Below, piece after piece: positions 47,309 to 55,788 of a DNA stretch of 64,000 nt. Under the pieces are notes generated by a model. It did no database searches, had not been told where the DNA came from, and saw only the letters and a list, made by a program, of their open reading frames with translations. Source of the DNA: Aeromonas piscicola (GTDB lineage Bacteria; Pseudomonadota; Gammaproteobacteria; Enterobacterales; Aeromonadaceae); the NCBI RefSeq assembly GCF_000820005.1, contig NZ_CDBL01000018.1, positions 1-64,000 on the forward strand, read 5' to 3'. The first letter of the stretch is position 1. Each line of letters begins with the position of its first letter. Both the position numbers and the translations under genes were made by a program.

Positions 47309-47334
47309 GAGGCCCCGGATAACGGGGCCTCTTT
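47309..47334 (+). terminator. Terminator of the fab/pabC-tatD string
   Basis: 8-bp stem GAGGCCCC/GGGGCCTC, 7-nt loop, TTTATTT. Confidence 0.85.
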
Positions 47335-47506
47335 ATTTCAAATCACCCGCATACTTTTCCCTCGTCAGTATTGTCTATGCAACCCGTTATCTCTCACTGT
47401 TATTGAATGTCAGCATAATGACATCGCGGATAAACCGGCGTACTAAAGATGCTGTTGCTGCAGGTGAGCATCGAGGTTCAAAAGGTTTAATCAAGGTCTC
47501 TATAAA

Positions 47507-47530
47507 TATCGATAATATTCATTATCGATA
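47507..47530. promoter_or_regulatory. Perfect palindrome upstream of the recombinase gene
   Basis: TATCGATAAT-ATTC-ATTATCGATA, 10-bp arms with a 4-nt spacer, 63 nt before the start codon. It looks like an operator. The GATAAT/ATTATC core recalls a Fur box, but the spacing is 3 nt too short, so the binder is unknown. Confidence 0.7.
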
Positions 47531-47544
47531 CTTGATGTATATGA

Positions 47545-47562
47545 AGGATCCTGTAAGATCCT
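47545..47562. repeat. AGGATCCT variant pair
   Basis: AGGATCCT-GTA-AGATCCT, sharing AGGATCCTGT and GATCCTC with the pair at 36730-36749. It lies between the palindrome and the -10-like TATATT (47572-47577). Confidence 0.6.
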
Positions 47563-47592
47563 CTCAAACTTTATATTGAATCATAGACTTAC

Positions 47593-48621
47593 GTGGCTTA
47601 TCCGACCCTTTCCCCCTCAGCTCATCAGTCATTGCAGACTGTGTTCGATCCTCAGCTCAATAGTCGGGCGAGACGCTTCTTGCGCAGTGCCAAGGCGGAT
47701 TCCACCCTCAATGCCTATCAGGCTGATACCCGTATCTTCGTATTCTGGTGCCAGCTCCACGGGCTTGACCCGCTGCAAACCACTCATCACGACATCATGA
47801 ATTTTCTGGCGGATCAGGCCGATGGCATATTGGCGGACTGGGTGTGGCTGGATAAAGAGGAAGGGAAAGGGGAACTACGCAATGGTGAACCACGCAAACC
47901 TGCGACCCTGGTCAGGCGACTGGCCGGGATCCGCTACGCCTTCAAGCAGAAGGGCGTTCATCCCATGCCGACCGAGCATGCCGAAATCAAGGAGATGATG
48001 CGTGGCATTGTGCGTCTTGGTGATAGCCGCAAGCGCAAGACGGGGGCGCTAACCCTGCAACCGCTGGCCAGGGTACTCGATGAAATCGACACCTCCAACC
48101 TGGCCGGTTTGCGCGATCACACCCTGCTGCTGTTGATGTTCAGTGGTGCCTTGCGCCGCTCGGAGGCGGCCAGAATCGAGGTCAGCGACCTCGATTTTGT
48201 GGGGCAGGGGATCCGGCTTCGACTCAAGCCGAGCAAGCATCAGCTCCATGAAACCGAGATAGCCATCATACCCGGCAAGCAATATTGTCCCGTCTCGGCG
48301 CTGCACACCTGGCTTAAAAAAAGCCGGATCGGCGAGGGGGCGCTGTTTCGTCGCATGAACCGCTGGGGTCAGCTTATGTCGGAACCCCTCGGTCCCCAGG
48401 GGATAAACCTGATGATCAAACGGCGTACCGGCCAGGCCATCGACGATCTCTATGTCAGTGGCCACAGCCTGCGACGGGGATTCATCACCTCGGCCGTCAC
48501 CGCCGGCAAACCCATGAACAAGATCATCGAGGTGACTCGCCACAAGGACATGCGTACCCTACAGGAGTATTTCGACGACGCCCACAAGTTCTCCGATCAC
48601 GCCCTGGATGGCTTGTTGTGA
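47593..48621 (+). CDS. Tyrosine-type site-specific recombinase
   Basis: 342 residues. The core-binding N-terminal domain is at ~20-130 (RFLRSAKADSTLNAYQADTR). The catalytic domain carries the full set: Arg in SGALRRSEAARIE, Lys region near LRLKPSKHQ, His-x-x-Arg in GHSLRRGF, second His in VTRHKDM and nucleophile Tyr in LQEYFDDAH. It is XerC/D-like rather than a phage integrase with an extra arm-binding domain. The GTG at 47593 lacks a good ribosome-binding site. No tRNA, att repeat or cargo is visible, so it is either a domesticated recombinase or a relic of an excised element. A small RHH-like gene lies 169 bp downstream. Confidence 0.9.
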   Translation: MAYPTLSPSAHQSLQTVFDPQLNSRARRFLRSAKADSTLNAYQADTRIFVFWCQLHGLDPLQTTHHDIMNFLADQADGILADWVWLDKEEGKGELRNGEPRKPATLVRRLAGIRYAFKQKGVHPMPTEHAEIKEMMRGIVRLGDSRKRKTGALTLQPLARVLDEIDTSNLAGLRDHTLLLLMFSGALRRSEAARIEVSDLDFVGQGIRLRLKPSKHQLHETEIAIIPGKQYCPVSALHTWLKKSRIGEGALFRRMNRWGQLMSEPLGPQGINLMIKRRTGQAIDDLYVSGHSLRRGFITSAVTAGKPMNKIIEVTRHKDMRTLQEYFDDAHKFSDHALDGLL

Positions 48622-48790
48622 CATTCCGCGTCACTGCATTTTTTATGTTAAATTGCATCTTGTTGATCTGATGATATATTTATCGCGCTTTGCCAAGGTG
48701 CCCGATGGAAGGGGAAAGTCCTCTTGTTCAGGCAACAATGCGCCACAGGTAAGAGATAACAAACGTTAAAGCAAAACATTGCAAGGTCAT

Positions 48791-49063
48791 ATGAGCCAGG
48801 AAATAAACGTGAATGAGCCCCAAGCGGCTGCTCCACACAACAATGCCGAACGACAACGCCAGCATGTGAAACGCAAACAGGAAACCCATAGCCGGTTGCA
48901 GTGCTGGATAAGCAATCGCCACGCCGAGAGGTTACAGGAATTGGGGATGCACCTTGAAGACAGCCAAGCTTCGCTCATCGAACAAGCGATCGATCTGCTC
49001 TATCAACATGAGCTGTCATCCCAACCCCTGGTTGAGCAAGAGATGGCAGATGTGCTTGAGTGA
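48791..49063 (+). CDS. Small ribbon-helix-helix-like protein
   Basis: 90 residues. An Asn/Gln/Arg-rich N-terminal arm (about 1-35) precedes a segment reading SRLQCWISNRHAERLQELGM and SQASLIEQAIDLLYQHEL. The beta-strand plus two-helix pattern, with alternating residues in RLQCWIS, is typical of CopG/MetJ-type DNA-binding dimers. The ATG follows AAGG by 4 nt. There is no adjacent toxin gene, so antitoxin function is not implied. It could regulate itself or the recombinase upstream, where a perfect palindrome is present. The family assignment is by pattern only. Confidence 0.6.
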   Translation: MSQEINVNEPQAAAPHNNAERQRQHVKRKQETHSRLQCWISNRHAERLQELGMHLEDSQASLIEQAIDLLYQHELSSQPLVEQEMADVLE

Positions 49064-49088
49064 AAGGCAGAATACAGAACGTCCGGAC

Positions 49089-49126
49089 ATAAAAAAAGCC
49101 AGGTACGAATTCCTTGTACCTGGCAT
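49089..49126 (-). terminator. Terminator facing the rsmF side
   Basis: On the minus strand TGCCAGGTACA pairs with GTACCTGGC and is followed by TTTTTTTATG. It lies ~150 nt past the rsmF stop and 27 nt past the RHH-like gene, which approaches from the other side. Confidence 0.75.
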
Positions 49127-49275
49127 AGGGGAATTGGCTCCTTGCAGAGCCGTGCGCTAACTGGTGTTCGGATAGCCTTAAGCTTAGACAAGGCTCAAGG
49201 CTTTTCAAGATCCGCACAAAAGTTCAACCCGAGTGTGGGTTTTTAAGACTCGATCAGACGCGAGTCATCACGCAC

Positions 49276-50742
49276 TCAGGCGCCGAACAGATTGTTGTCG
49301 CGCACCAGTTCGCGGGGTAGGGCATTCTTGACCCGGCTGCCGACCCACTTCCCCATGCCCAGGGTGTGCCCCTGATAACGAACGATCACCTCGCCCGAGC
49401 CAGCCTCCTGCACTGGCCAGACATCCCGCCCCATCATGAACTCCCGCGCATTGGCGCTGTCGAGTTCGATAACTCCCAAAGTGGCCTTGTCGCCATAGGC
49501 CAGCGCCCACTCATGAGTCAGGCGATAACCCTTCTTGAAGGTCTCCGCCAGCTTGATGCCGATGCGATCGAAACGCAGCTTGCCCTGCACCTGCCCAAAT
49601 AGGTGAGGGAAGAGCCAGATCTCGTCATTGCGACCAAACAGCTGCCCCAGGGAGGCCACACCAAAATTGGCTTCAATCTCGCGCAACATGGGCTCGGCCT
49701 CTTTGGCCGGCAGTGGCGAGAAGGGGAACTTGCCGAGTTTGCCCGGCTTGCACATGGTGTTGGGCACAGAGTGATGCTTGCGCAATCTGGCGACGAAAAA
49801 ACCCTCACTGTCGAAGATCTGGGGCCAAACGTGCAGATACCCTTCAGGCGTACAGGCCTGCTCCGCATGGGGGAACAGGTCGGCCAGCGAGTCAACGCTC
49901 AGGGCATCGCCGAACTTGTCCAGCAGGGACTGACAGACCGCCTGGTTCTCCTGCTGGCTCAAGGTGCAAGTGGAGTAGACCAGCACACCGCCGGGTTTGA
50001 GGGCATGAAACGCGCTCTCCAGCAACCCTTGTTGCACGGCTGCAATCTCGTCGATGCTCTCGATGCTCCAGTTGCGCAGGGCATCTTCATCCTTGCGTAC
50101 CGTCCCTTCGCCGGAGCAGGGGGCATCGAGCAAGATGGCGTCGAAGGTCTCCGGCAACCACTGGCCAAACACCTTGGCATCGAAGTGGGTCATGCCCACA
50201 TTGGTGACACCGCAGCGCTGAATGTTGGCACTCAGCACCTTGAGCCGGCTGCTGGAATATTCATTGGCAACCAGCATGCCCTGGTTGTTCATCAAGGCCG
50301 CGATCTGGGTGGTCTTGGAACCAGGGGCTGCCGCCGCATCCAGCAGCATGCCATCTCGCTTGACCTGATCGCTGGCAAATAGCGCCGTCACCGGCAACAT
50401 GGAGCTCGCTTCCTGAATATAAAAGAGGCCGCTCAGGTGCTCTGCGGTATTGCCAAGGGGCACGGACTCATCGGCCCGGGTCAACCAGAAACCGGTCTCG
50501 CACCAAGGCACGGGCTCGAGCTGCCAGCCCAGCGGTTGCATCTGTTCGATAAAAGTGGGCACCGAGATCTTCAGGGTGTTGACCCGTATGCTGCGGCGCA
50601 GCGGACGCCGACAACTGGCTACGAATTCATCCATGGAGAGATGTGCCGGCATGATGGCCGCAATATGGTGCAAGAAGTGATCGGGAAGGTAGGTATTGTC
50701 GTGCACTGTGCCGTCTCGCTGACCCAAAAAGAGGGGCGACAT
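49276..50742 (-). CDS. rsmF: 16S rRNA (cytosine1407-C5)-methyltransferase
   Basis: 488 residues (E. coli RsmF 479). An N-terminal segment (RPLRRSIRVNTLKISVPTFI) leads into the SAM domain: DAAAAPGSKTTQIAALM, the PC motif LLDAPCSGEGTVRKD and the catalytic-cysteine block VYSTCTLSQQENQAV. A C-terminal PUA-like domain ends in SRVKNALPRELVRDNNLFGA. It methylates C1407 in the decoding region of 16S rRNA. The start is either ATG 50742 or a GTG at 50706, which would match the shorter E. coli N-terminus; neither has a strong ribosome-binding site. Confidence 0.95.
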   Translation of the reverse strand: MSPLFLGQRDGTVHDNTYLPDHFLHHIAAIMPAHLSMDEFVASCRRPLRRSIRVNTLKISVPTFIEQMQPLGWQLEPVPWCETGFWLTRADESVPLGNTAEHLSGLFYIQEASSMLPVTALFASDQVKRDGMLLDAAAAPGSKTTQIAALMNNQGMLVANEYSSSRLKVLSANIQRCGVTNVGMTHFDAKVFGQWLPETFDAILLDAPCSGEGTVRKDEDALRNWSIESIDEIAAVQQGLLESAFHALKPGGVLVYSTCTLSQQENQAVCQSLLDKFGDALSVDSLADLFPHAEQACTPEGYLHVWPQIFDSEGFFVARLRKHHSVPNTMCKPGKLGKFPFSPLPAKEAEPMLREIEANFGVASLGQLFGRNDEIWLFPHLFGQVQGKLRFDRIGIKLAETFKKGYRLTHEWALAYGDKATLGVIELDSANAREFMMGRDVWPVQEAGSGEVIVRYQGHTLGMGKWVGSRVKNALPRELVRDNNLFGA

Positions 50743-50798
50743 CTTATCACAGGGGTAGGAATATTCTTAACGGGCAAGAGAGCAAGGGGGAAATGAAC

Positions 50799-50820
50799 AA
50801 GCCCGGCACTGGCCGGGCTT
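50799..50820 (-). terminator. Terminator of the letAB-like operon
   Basis: 9-bp stem AAGCCCGGC/GCCGGGCTT with short loop, just beyond the letB stop. The T tail is weak. Confidence 0.65.
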
Positions 50821-50836
50821 GAAACAAGTGAGAAGG

Positions 50837-53389
50837 TCAGGGCTGGATGCGGGGACTCCACTCCTGCCACTCCTTCTCCGCCTTGCCATACAGCGGGTAG
50901 CTGTGACCGGCCTTGACGGTCGACCCCATCTCCCGCTCCGGGGTATTGAAGGCGATGCCACCCGCCAGCAGGCTCTGCATGGTTTCCACCTCTATGGTGC
51001 CCCCGGTCAGGCCTATGTCGGCCTTGACGCCGGAGACGTTCCAGAAGCGGGTATTGGCCCGCACCAGATGGGCATATTCCTTGTCGACATTCACCTCGAT
51101 CAGCACCTCGCTGCCATCGCGCGCCAGCGCGACACCGGTGACGCTGCCCACCATGAGTTTACGAAACAGCAAGGGGCTGCCGACACTAAGGCCATTGACT
51201 GAGGGGCTCTTGAGGGTCAAGGCCAGGCCAACCGGGCCACTCTGACTCAAGGGGAAGCGATCCGTGCCGGCTCCCTGACCTGGCTGAGCTTCCACGAAGG
51301 CCCCCTTGATCAGGGTGTCGAGGTGGGCGACGCCGCCCAGCCCCAGCTTGGCTTGCACCAGGGTGAAGCGGGCGCCGGATTGCAGGAAACGCTCGGCATA
51401 CTGCCCATCCAGCTCGGCCTTGAAGATCACCTGACCCAGCGATGGTTCCAGCTCGATCTGCTCAATCTTGCCGATGTCGACTCCGCGATAGCGGATCGGG
51501 CTGCCGAGACCCAGACCCGGGTTGCTCTCGGCTACCAGGGAGAGGCTGCGCACTTTCGCCTTGGCTTGCTCCTTGCTGTCAAACAGTTGGTGACTGCTGC
51601 GGCCGGTGCCGAGCCGATCGAACTCGATGGCGCCGCGCAGCAGGGTGGCCAGATTGCCCACCTTCACCTGTACACCATCGACCCGCACCCGGGTATCCAG
51701 CGCCGGTTTTTTCCAAAATTGCGGCAGCTGTGAGAGCAGGGGGGCATAGACGCCGTCGATTTCGAGCTCGATCTCGACCCCTTCCTTGCCAGCGCGCAAC
51801 TGCTTGACCTTGCCAGCCTCGAGCCCCAGATAGAGCACGGGGGAGCCGATGCCGATGCCATCTGCCTGTTCAGCCTTCAATAACCAGCGCTGGGGCTTGG
51901 CGTCCCGGGTGCCGAGCAGGGCCAGCTCCTGACTCGGGTAGAGACGGTTGATCCGCTCACCGCTCGCCGCCTGCACCAGCTTGATGCCCCCTCCGATCCA
52001 GGCGCTGGCCGGACTGGTCTCCACCTTGATACCGCTGAGATCGGCATCGATCTGCAGCGGCGCCGCCCGATAGAAGCGAGCCCGAGCAAGCAGATGCTGA
52101 TACTGGCTGTTGACCACCAGGGCGACGCTGGCATTGCCCTTGGCATCCAGGGTCAGCTGGTTGATCTGGCCGACTTGCAGCCCCTTGTACCAGAGCGGCG
52201 CCCCTTCATTTAGCCCCGTCAGATCGTCGGCCTGCAGAGTGACCCGGGTGCCACTGAGTTGATCCTTGCTGCTCAAGGTCATGGCCCTGACCCTGTCACC
52301 TTCCACGTAGTCGAGGCGAATGGCCGGGCCGGCCAGCAGGCGATCAGCATGCTTGAGGCCGGCCGCACTGAGGGAGACTGTCTCCCAGACGAGGTGGCTG
52401 TTGCCGGTGATCCGAAATGCCTGTTCAGGGTTGATCAGCGCCGTCACCACCCGCCCCTTGTCGGTCAGGCGGATAGGGTCAATGCGGCCGATTTCGATCC
52501 CTTCATAGAGGATGGGCATCCCCTCCTTGATGGGCAGATCGCCCGCCAGGATGTCGATCCGCTCGCCGCGGGCCGCCTCGGCCAGTCCCCTGTAGAGGAC
52601 AAAGGTCTGGCCTTTCTCCGGCTCGGGGGAGGCCTTGGGGGAGTCAAACGCTATGCCGCCGCTCAGTATGGAGGTGAGGCTGCCGGCTTCCACATTGACC
52701 CCGGCCAGACTGAAGGAGCCCTTGATGCCACTGATGTTCCAGAAGCGAGTGTCGGCCTTGATGAGGTGTTCGAAACGCGGCTCGATCACCAGATCCAGGA
52801 TCACGTTCTGGTTGTCCTGACCGAGACGGGTGTTGATGACACTGCCCACCTCGATGCCGCGGAAATAGAGCTTGGCGCCGATTCCGATAGACCCCAGCGA
52901 ATCGGCGGTCAGGTGTAGCATGCGCCCCTGTGCCTGATAGCCGGGGGGAGGGCCGTCCAGCGCATCGAACTCCTCTTCCAGCGGGTTGTTGTCCCGACCG
53001 GGCTGCAGGTTGATGTAGTTACCAGAGACCAGGGTATCCAGGCCGGAGATCTCGGTGAGCGATGCCTTGGGGCTCACCAGCCAGAAGTCGGACCCCTTGC
53101 GGATCAGCGGCCGGGCGCGACTGTCTATCTTGGCCAGCACGGCTATCTTGCGACCGTCCGCAGCCAGCTCCAGCTCCTGCACCACGCCGATGGCCACGCC
53201 CTGATAGCGCAGCTGGGTCTTGCCCGGCAAGATGCCGTTGCCCTGGGCAAAGTTGATGCGAATAAGTTGGCCACTGCTCGCAAACTGCTGGTAGATGAAA
53301 CCACCCGCCAGCAAGAGGGCGATAACGGGCAACAACCAGACTGGCGACAACCAGCGACGCTTCTCAATGACGGGTTCAGCCCCGATCAT
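50837..53389 (-). CDS. letB: LetB/PqiB-like seven-MCE-domain lipid transport protein
   Basis: 850 residues: one N-terminal membrane anchor (~14-35) and seven MCE domains. Their repeated core (G-x-PLxYxGxxVG) starts near residues 53, 168, 288, 394, 513, 626 and 734; for example GMPILYEGIEIGRID and GSPIRYRGVDIGKIEQ. Seven is the number in E. coli LetB (YebT, 877 residues), which stacks as hexameric rings to form a lipid tunnel from inner to outer membrane; PqiB has three. The two upstream genes encode the LetA halves with 133 bp between, so this is the expected operon. It helps maintain outer-membrane lipid balance. Confidence 0.93.
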   Translation of the reverse strand: MIGAEPVIEKRRWLSPVWLLPVIALLLAGGFIYQQFASSGQLIRINFAQGNGILPGKTQLRYQGVAIGVVQELELAADGRKIAVLAKIDSRARPLIRKGSDFWLVSPKASLTEISGLDTLVSGNYINLQPGRDNNPLEEEFDALDGPPPGYQAQGRMLHLTADSLGSIGIGAKLYFRGIEVGSVINTRLGQDNQNVILDLVIEPRFEHLIKADTRFWNISGIKGSFSLAGVNVEAGSLTSILSGGIAFDSPKASPEPEKGQTFVLYRGLAEAARGERIDILAGDLPIKEGMPILYEGIEIGRIDPIRLTDKGRVVTALINPEQAFRITGNSHLVWETVSLSAAGLKHADRLLAGPAIRLDYVEGDRVRAMTLSSKDQLSGTRVTLQADDLTGLNEGAPLWYKGLQVGQINQLTLDAKGNASVALVVNSQYQHLLARARFYRAAPLQIDADLSGIKVETSPASAWIGGGIKLVQAASGERINRLYPSQELALLGTRDAKPQRWLLKAEQADGIGIGSPVLYLGLEAGKVKQLRAGKEGVEIELEIDGVYAPLLSQLPQFWKKPALDTRVRVDGVQVKVGNLATLLRGAIEFDRLGTGRSSHQLFDSKEQAKAKVRSLSLVAESNPGLGLGSPIRYRGVDIGKIEQIELEPSLGQVIFKAELDGQYAERFLQSGARFTLVQAKLGLGGVAHLDTLIKGAFVEAQPGQGAGTDRFPLSQSGPVGLALTLKSPSVNGLSVGSPLLFRKLMVGSVTGVALARDGSEVLIEVNVDKEYAHLVRANTRFWNVSGVKADIGLTGGTIEVETMQSLLAGGIAFNTPEREMGSTVKAGHSYPLYGKAEKEWQEWSPRIQP

Positions 53390-53522
53390 ACCGACTCCTT
53401 AATTGGCTGAGATAAACAGCAGTTCAGATATATCATCACCTGCACTTTGCCTTGCGGCAGTGCAGGCGGTTATTCACCATTCGGGCATCCACAGACAGAC
53501 GGGATGCGTGTTCAACAGGCCA

Positions 53523-54131
53523 TCAACGGGCCGCTTTGTCCCAGAGCAAGCGGGTATCCAGCATGCGGGCCGACATCATGGTCAGTACCACCACACCGGC
53601 AAACGCCGTGGCGCCGGGCCCCGCTCGCACACTGAGCAGCACGCCGCGATCCACCAGGGCCACCATCAGCGAGATGACGAACAAGTCCAGCATGGACCAG
53701 CGGCCGATGAAGTCGATGATGCGATACATGATGAGCTGGCGCTTGCGGCGCACCGGCTTGGTCCGCTGCAACTGCCAGCAGATCCAGCCCAGCCCCAAAA
53801 TCTTGCCCACCGGCACTATGATGCTGGCGGTCAGCACTATGGTGGCGATCCCCGACATCTTGCTGCGATAGAGCATCATGATACCGCTGAAGATGGTGTC
53901 GGACTGCAATAATCCCTTGTTGTAGAAGTGGGTGATGGGCAGCAGATTGGCAGGCAGCAACATGAAGGTAGCCAGTGCCAGCAACCCCCAGGACCAGGCC
54001 AGCGAATGGGGGATGCGCACCTGCAACCGGCTGTGGCAACGGGGGCAGACGCTGCCCGCCCGATAGCGCACCAGCAAGCCGCAGGTGTGGCAGTGGCACA
54101 GCCCCAGCTCACGGGCGCTGGTCTGGGACAT
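53523..54131 (-). CDS. PqiA/LetA-family membrane protein, second half
   Basis: 202 residues. It opens with a zinc-ribbon-like CHCHTCG...CPRCH, then four membrane helices of the PqiA domain (SLAWSWGLLALATFMLLPAN, and later VLTASIIVPVGKILGLGWIC). It corresponds to the second module of E. coli LetA (YebS), which is a single two-module chain. Here it starts within the upstream gene, overlapping it by 23 nt in another frame, behind a strong GGAGGAG site 9 nt before the ATG, so the split is clean and coupled. It is expected to work with LetB, perhaps loading lipids into the tunnel. Confidence 0.88.
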   Translation of the reverse strand: MSQTSARELGLCHCHTCGLLVRYRAGSVCPRCHSRLQVRIPHSLAWSWGLLALATFMLLPANLLPITHFYNKGLLQSDTIFSGIMMLYRSKMSGIATIVLTASIIVPVGKILGLGWICWQLQRTKPVRRKRQLIMYRIIDFIGRWSMLDLFVISLMVALVDRGVLLSVRAGPGATAFAGVVVLTMMSARMLDTRLLWDKAAR

Positions 54132-54741
54132 GATCAGGCTCCTCCAGCGGTACGCGCTCCCAGTAGGGAGCGGGATCGAACAGGATCAGCAGCGTCATGT
54201 TGAGCAGCATCAGGATCCCCAGGCTCAGCAAGCCGCCGCCAAGGCGCACATCGGCGATGTCGATCAGTTTGAACAGGGCGACCAGCAGGCTGACGATATA
54301 GACCTCCAGCATGGCCCAGTGACGAAATACCTCCACGGCTCTCAAGGTCGCCGCCAGTATGTGCCAGCGCTTGGCAAGGCCGGAAGCCAGCGCAAAGATC
54401 CCCAGCAGCAAGCCCACAGGCGCCAGCACGGCGCACCAGAACACCAGTCCCGCCACCCAGTATTCGTGCTCGACCATCAGCACCAGTATGCCCTTGAGCA
54501 GGTTCGCATCCGAGTTCACCCCGGCCAGACGCAGGTAGATGAGTGGTTCGAAGAAGACGGAGGGCAGCAACAGGAACCCCGTGATGGTCAGTGCCATCAA
54601 CTGGGAGGGACGAAAGGCGTAGCGTCCATACAGATGCTGGTGACAGCGGGGACAGTGAGCGTGGCGGCGCAGAGGCAATAACTTGCGTTCGATCAGCAAG
54701 TCGCAAGCCGGGCAGACGATCACGGGATTGGGATCCGACAT
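54109..54741 (-). CDS. PqiA/LetA-family membrane protein, first half
   Basis: 210 residues. An N-terminal CPAC...CPRCH zinc-ribbon pair is followed by four membrane helices: [20 protein letters not shown], the segment around [20 protein letters not shown], the one ending [20 protein letters not shown] and a last one ([20 protein letters not shown]). It matches the first PqiA module of LetA. Its end overlaps the second-half gene. Both halves being present with intact zinc ligands argues for a functional two-gene LetA rather than a broken gene. It is divergent from prpB, with 148 bp between. Confidence 0.88.
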   Translation of the reverse strand: MSDPNPVIVCPACDLLIERKLLPLRRHAHCPRCHQHLYGRYAFRPSQLMALTITGFLLLPSVFFEPLIYLRLAGVNSDANLLKGILVLMVEHEYWVAGLVFWCAVLAPVGLLLGIFALASGLAKRWHILAATLRAVEVFRHWAMLEVYIVSLLVALFKLIDIADVRLGGGLLSLGILMLLNMTLLILFDPAPYWERVPLEEPDHVPDQRP

Positions 54742-54830
54742 TACGATTCAACCTGTTGAAGGAATTGGTGAAATTTACCCTAAAACCCGCGTCCTGTCTT
54801 GCCTGGCGCCGTTCTGCCACGAAAGTATGA

Positions 54831-54846
54831 TTGACGTTAACGTAAA
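54831..54846. promoter_or_regulatory. Palindromic operator overlapping the prp promoter
   Basis: TTGACGTTAACGTAAA, an inverted repeat around the perfect core ACGTTAACGT. TTGACG can serve as -35, with a -10-like TATTAG/TAGATA 15-18 nt on. A palindrome inside the spacer is the habit of MerR-type activators, and the sequence resembles LiuR-type sites in other gammaproteobacteria; the true regulator is not in the window. Confidence 0.6.
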
Positions 54847-54889
54847 CGTGATATTAGATAGTCGAACCAGACAAATGAAAGGAGTCATG

Positions 54890-55777
54890 ATGTCCAGCCT
54901 TACCCCCTCGGCAGGTCTGCGGTTTCGCACCGCCCTTGCCAACGAACGGCCACTGCAGATCGTCGGCACCATCAATGCCTACATGGCCCTGATGGCCGAG
55001 CGTAGCGGCTTTGCGGCCCTCTACCTCTCCGGCGCCGGGGTGGCCAATGCCTCCCATGGCCTGCCGGATCTCGGCATGACCTCCCTCAACGATGTGCTGA
55101 TCGATGCAGAAAGGATCACCGCGGCGACCAAGGTGCCGCTGCTGGTCGACATCGACACCGGCTGGGGCGGCGCCTTCAATATCGCCCGCACCATTCGCGC
55201 CTTCGAACGCGCCGGTGTCGCCGCCGTGCACATGGAAGATCAGGTGGCCCAGAAACGCTGTGGCCACAGGCCCAACAAGGCGGTGGTCTCGCAGGAGGAG
55301 ATGTGCGATCGCATCAAGGCGGCGGTGGATGCCCGCGAGAATGGGGAGTTCGTCATCATGGCGCGCACCGATGCGCTGGCGGTAGAGGGGATAGGCCCGG
55401 CGCTGGAGCGTGCCGCAGCCTACGTGGCAGCAGGGGCCGACATGATCTTCGCCGAGGCGGTGACCGAGCTCGGTCAATATGATCGCTTCAAGCAAGCTGC
55501 CGGGGTGCCCATCCTCGCCAACATGACCGAGTTCGGCCAGACAGCGCTGTTTGACAAGGCCGATCTCGCCGAGCACGGCGTCGACATGGTGCTCTACCCG
55601 TTAAGCGCCAGCCGGGCGGCCAATCAGGCCGCGCTCAACGTCTACCAGCACATTCGCCAGGATGGCCACCAGAGAGCCGTCGTGGACACCATGCAGACCC
55701 GGGAAGCCTTGTATGACTTCCTCGGCTATCACCATTACGAGCAGACACTGGATCGTCTGTTCACATCCAGGGATTAG
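54890..55777 (+). CDS. prpB: Methylisocitrate lyase
   Basis: 295 residues (E. coli 296). A PEP mutase/isocitrate lyase-type barrel with [16 protein letters not shown] (metal-binding aspartates) and the family signature [20 protein letters not shown] holding the catalytic cysteine. [10 protein letters not shown] is the next block. It splits 2-methylisocitrate into pyruvate and succinate in propionate breakdown. The second of two adjacent ATGs (54887, 54890) is chosen, giving a 5-nt gap from AAAGGAG. It is the first gene of prpB-prpC-prpD. Confidence 0.95.
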   Translation: MSSLTPSAGLRFRTALANERPLQIVGTINAYMALMAERSGFAALYLSGAGVANASHGLPDLGMTSLNDVLIDAERITAATKVPLLVDIDTGWGGAFNIARTIRAFERAGVAAVHMEDQVAQKRCGHRPNKAVVSQEEMCDRIKAAVDARENGEFVIMARTDALAVEGIGPALERAAAYVAAGADMIFAEAVTELGQYDRFKQAAGVPILANMTEFGQTALFDKADLAEHGVDMVLYPLSASRAANQAALNVYQHIRQDGHQRAVVDTMQTREALYDFLGYHHYEQTLDRLFTSRD

Positions 55778-55788
55778 GAGACAAGGTT

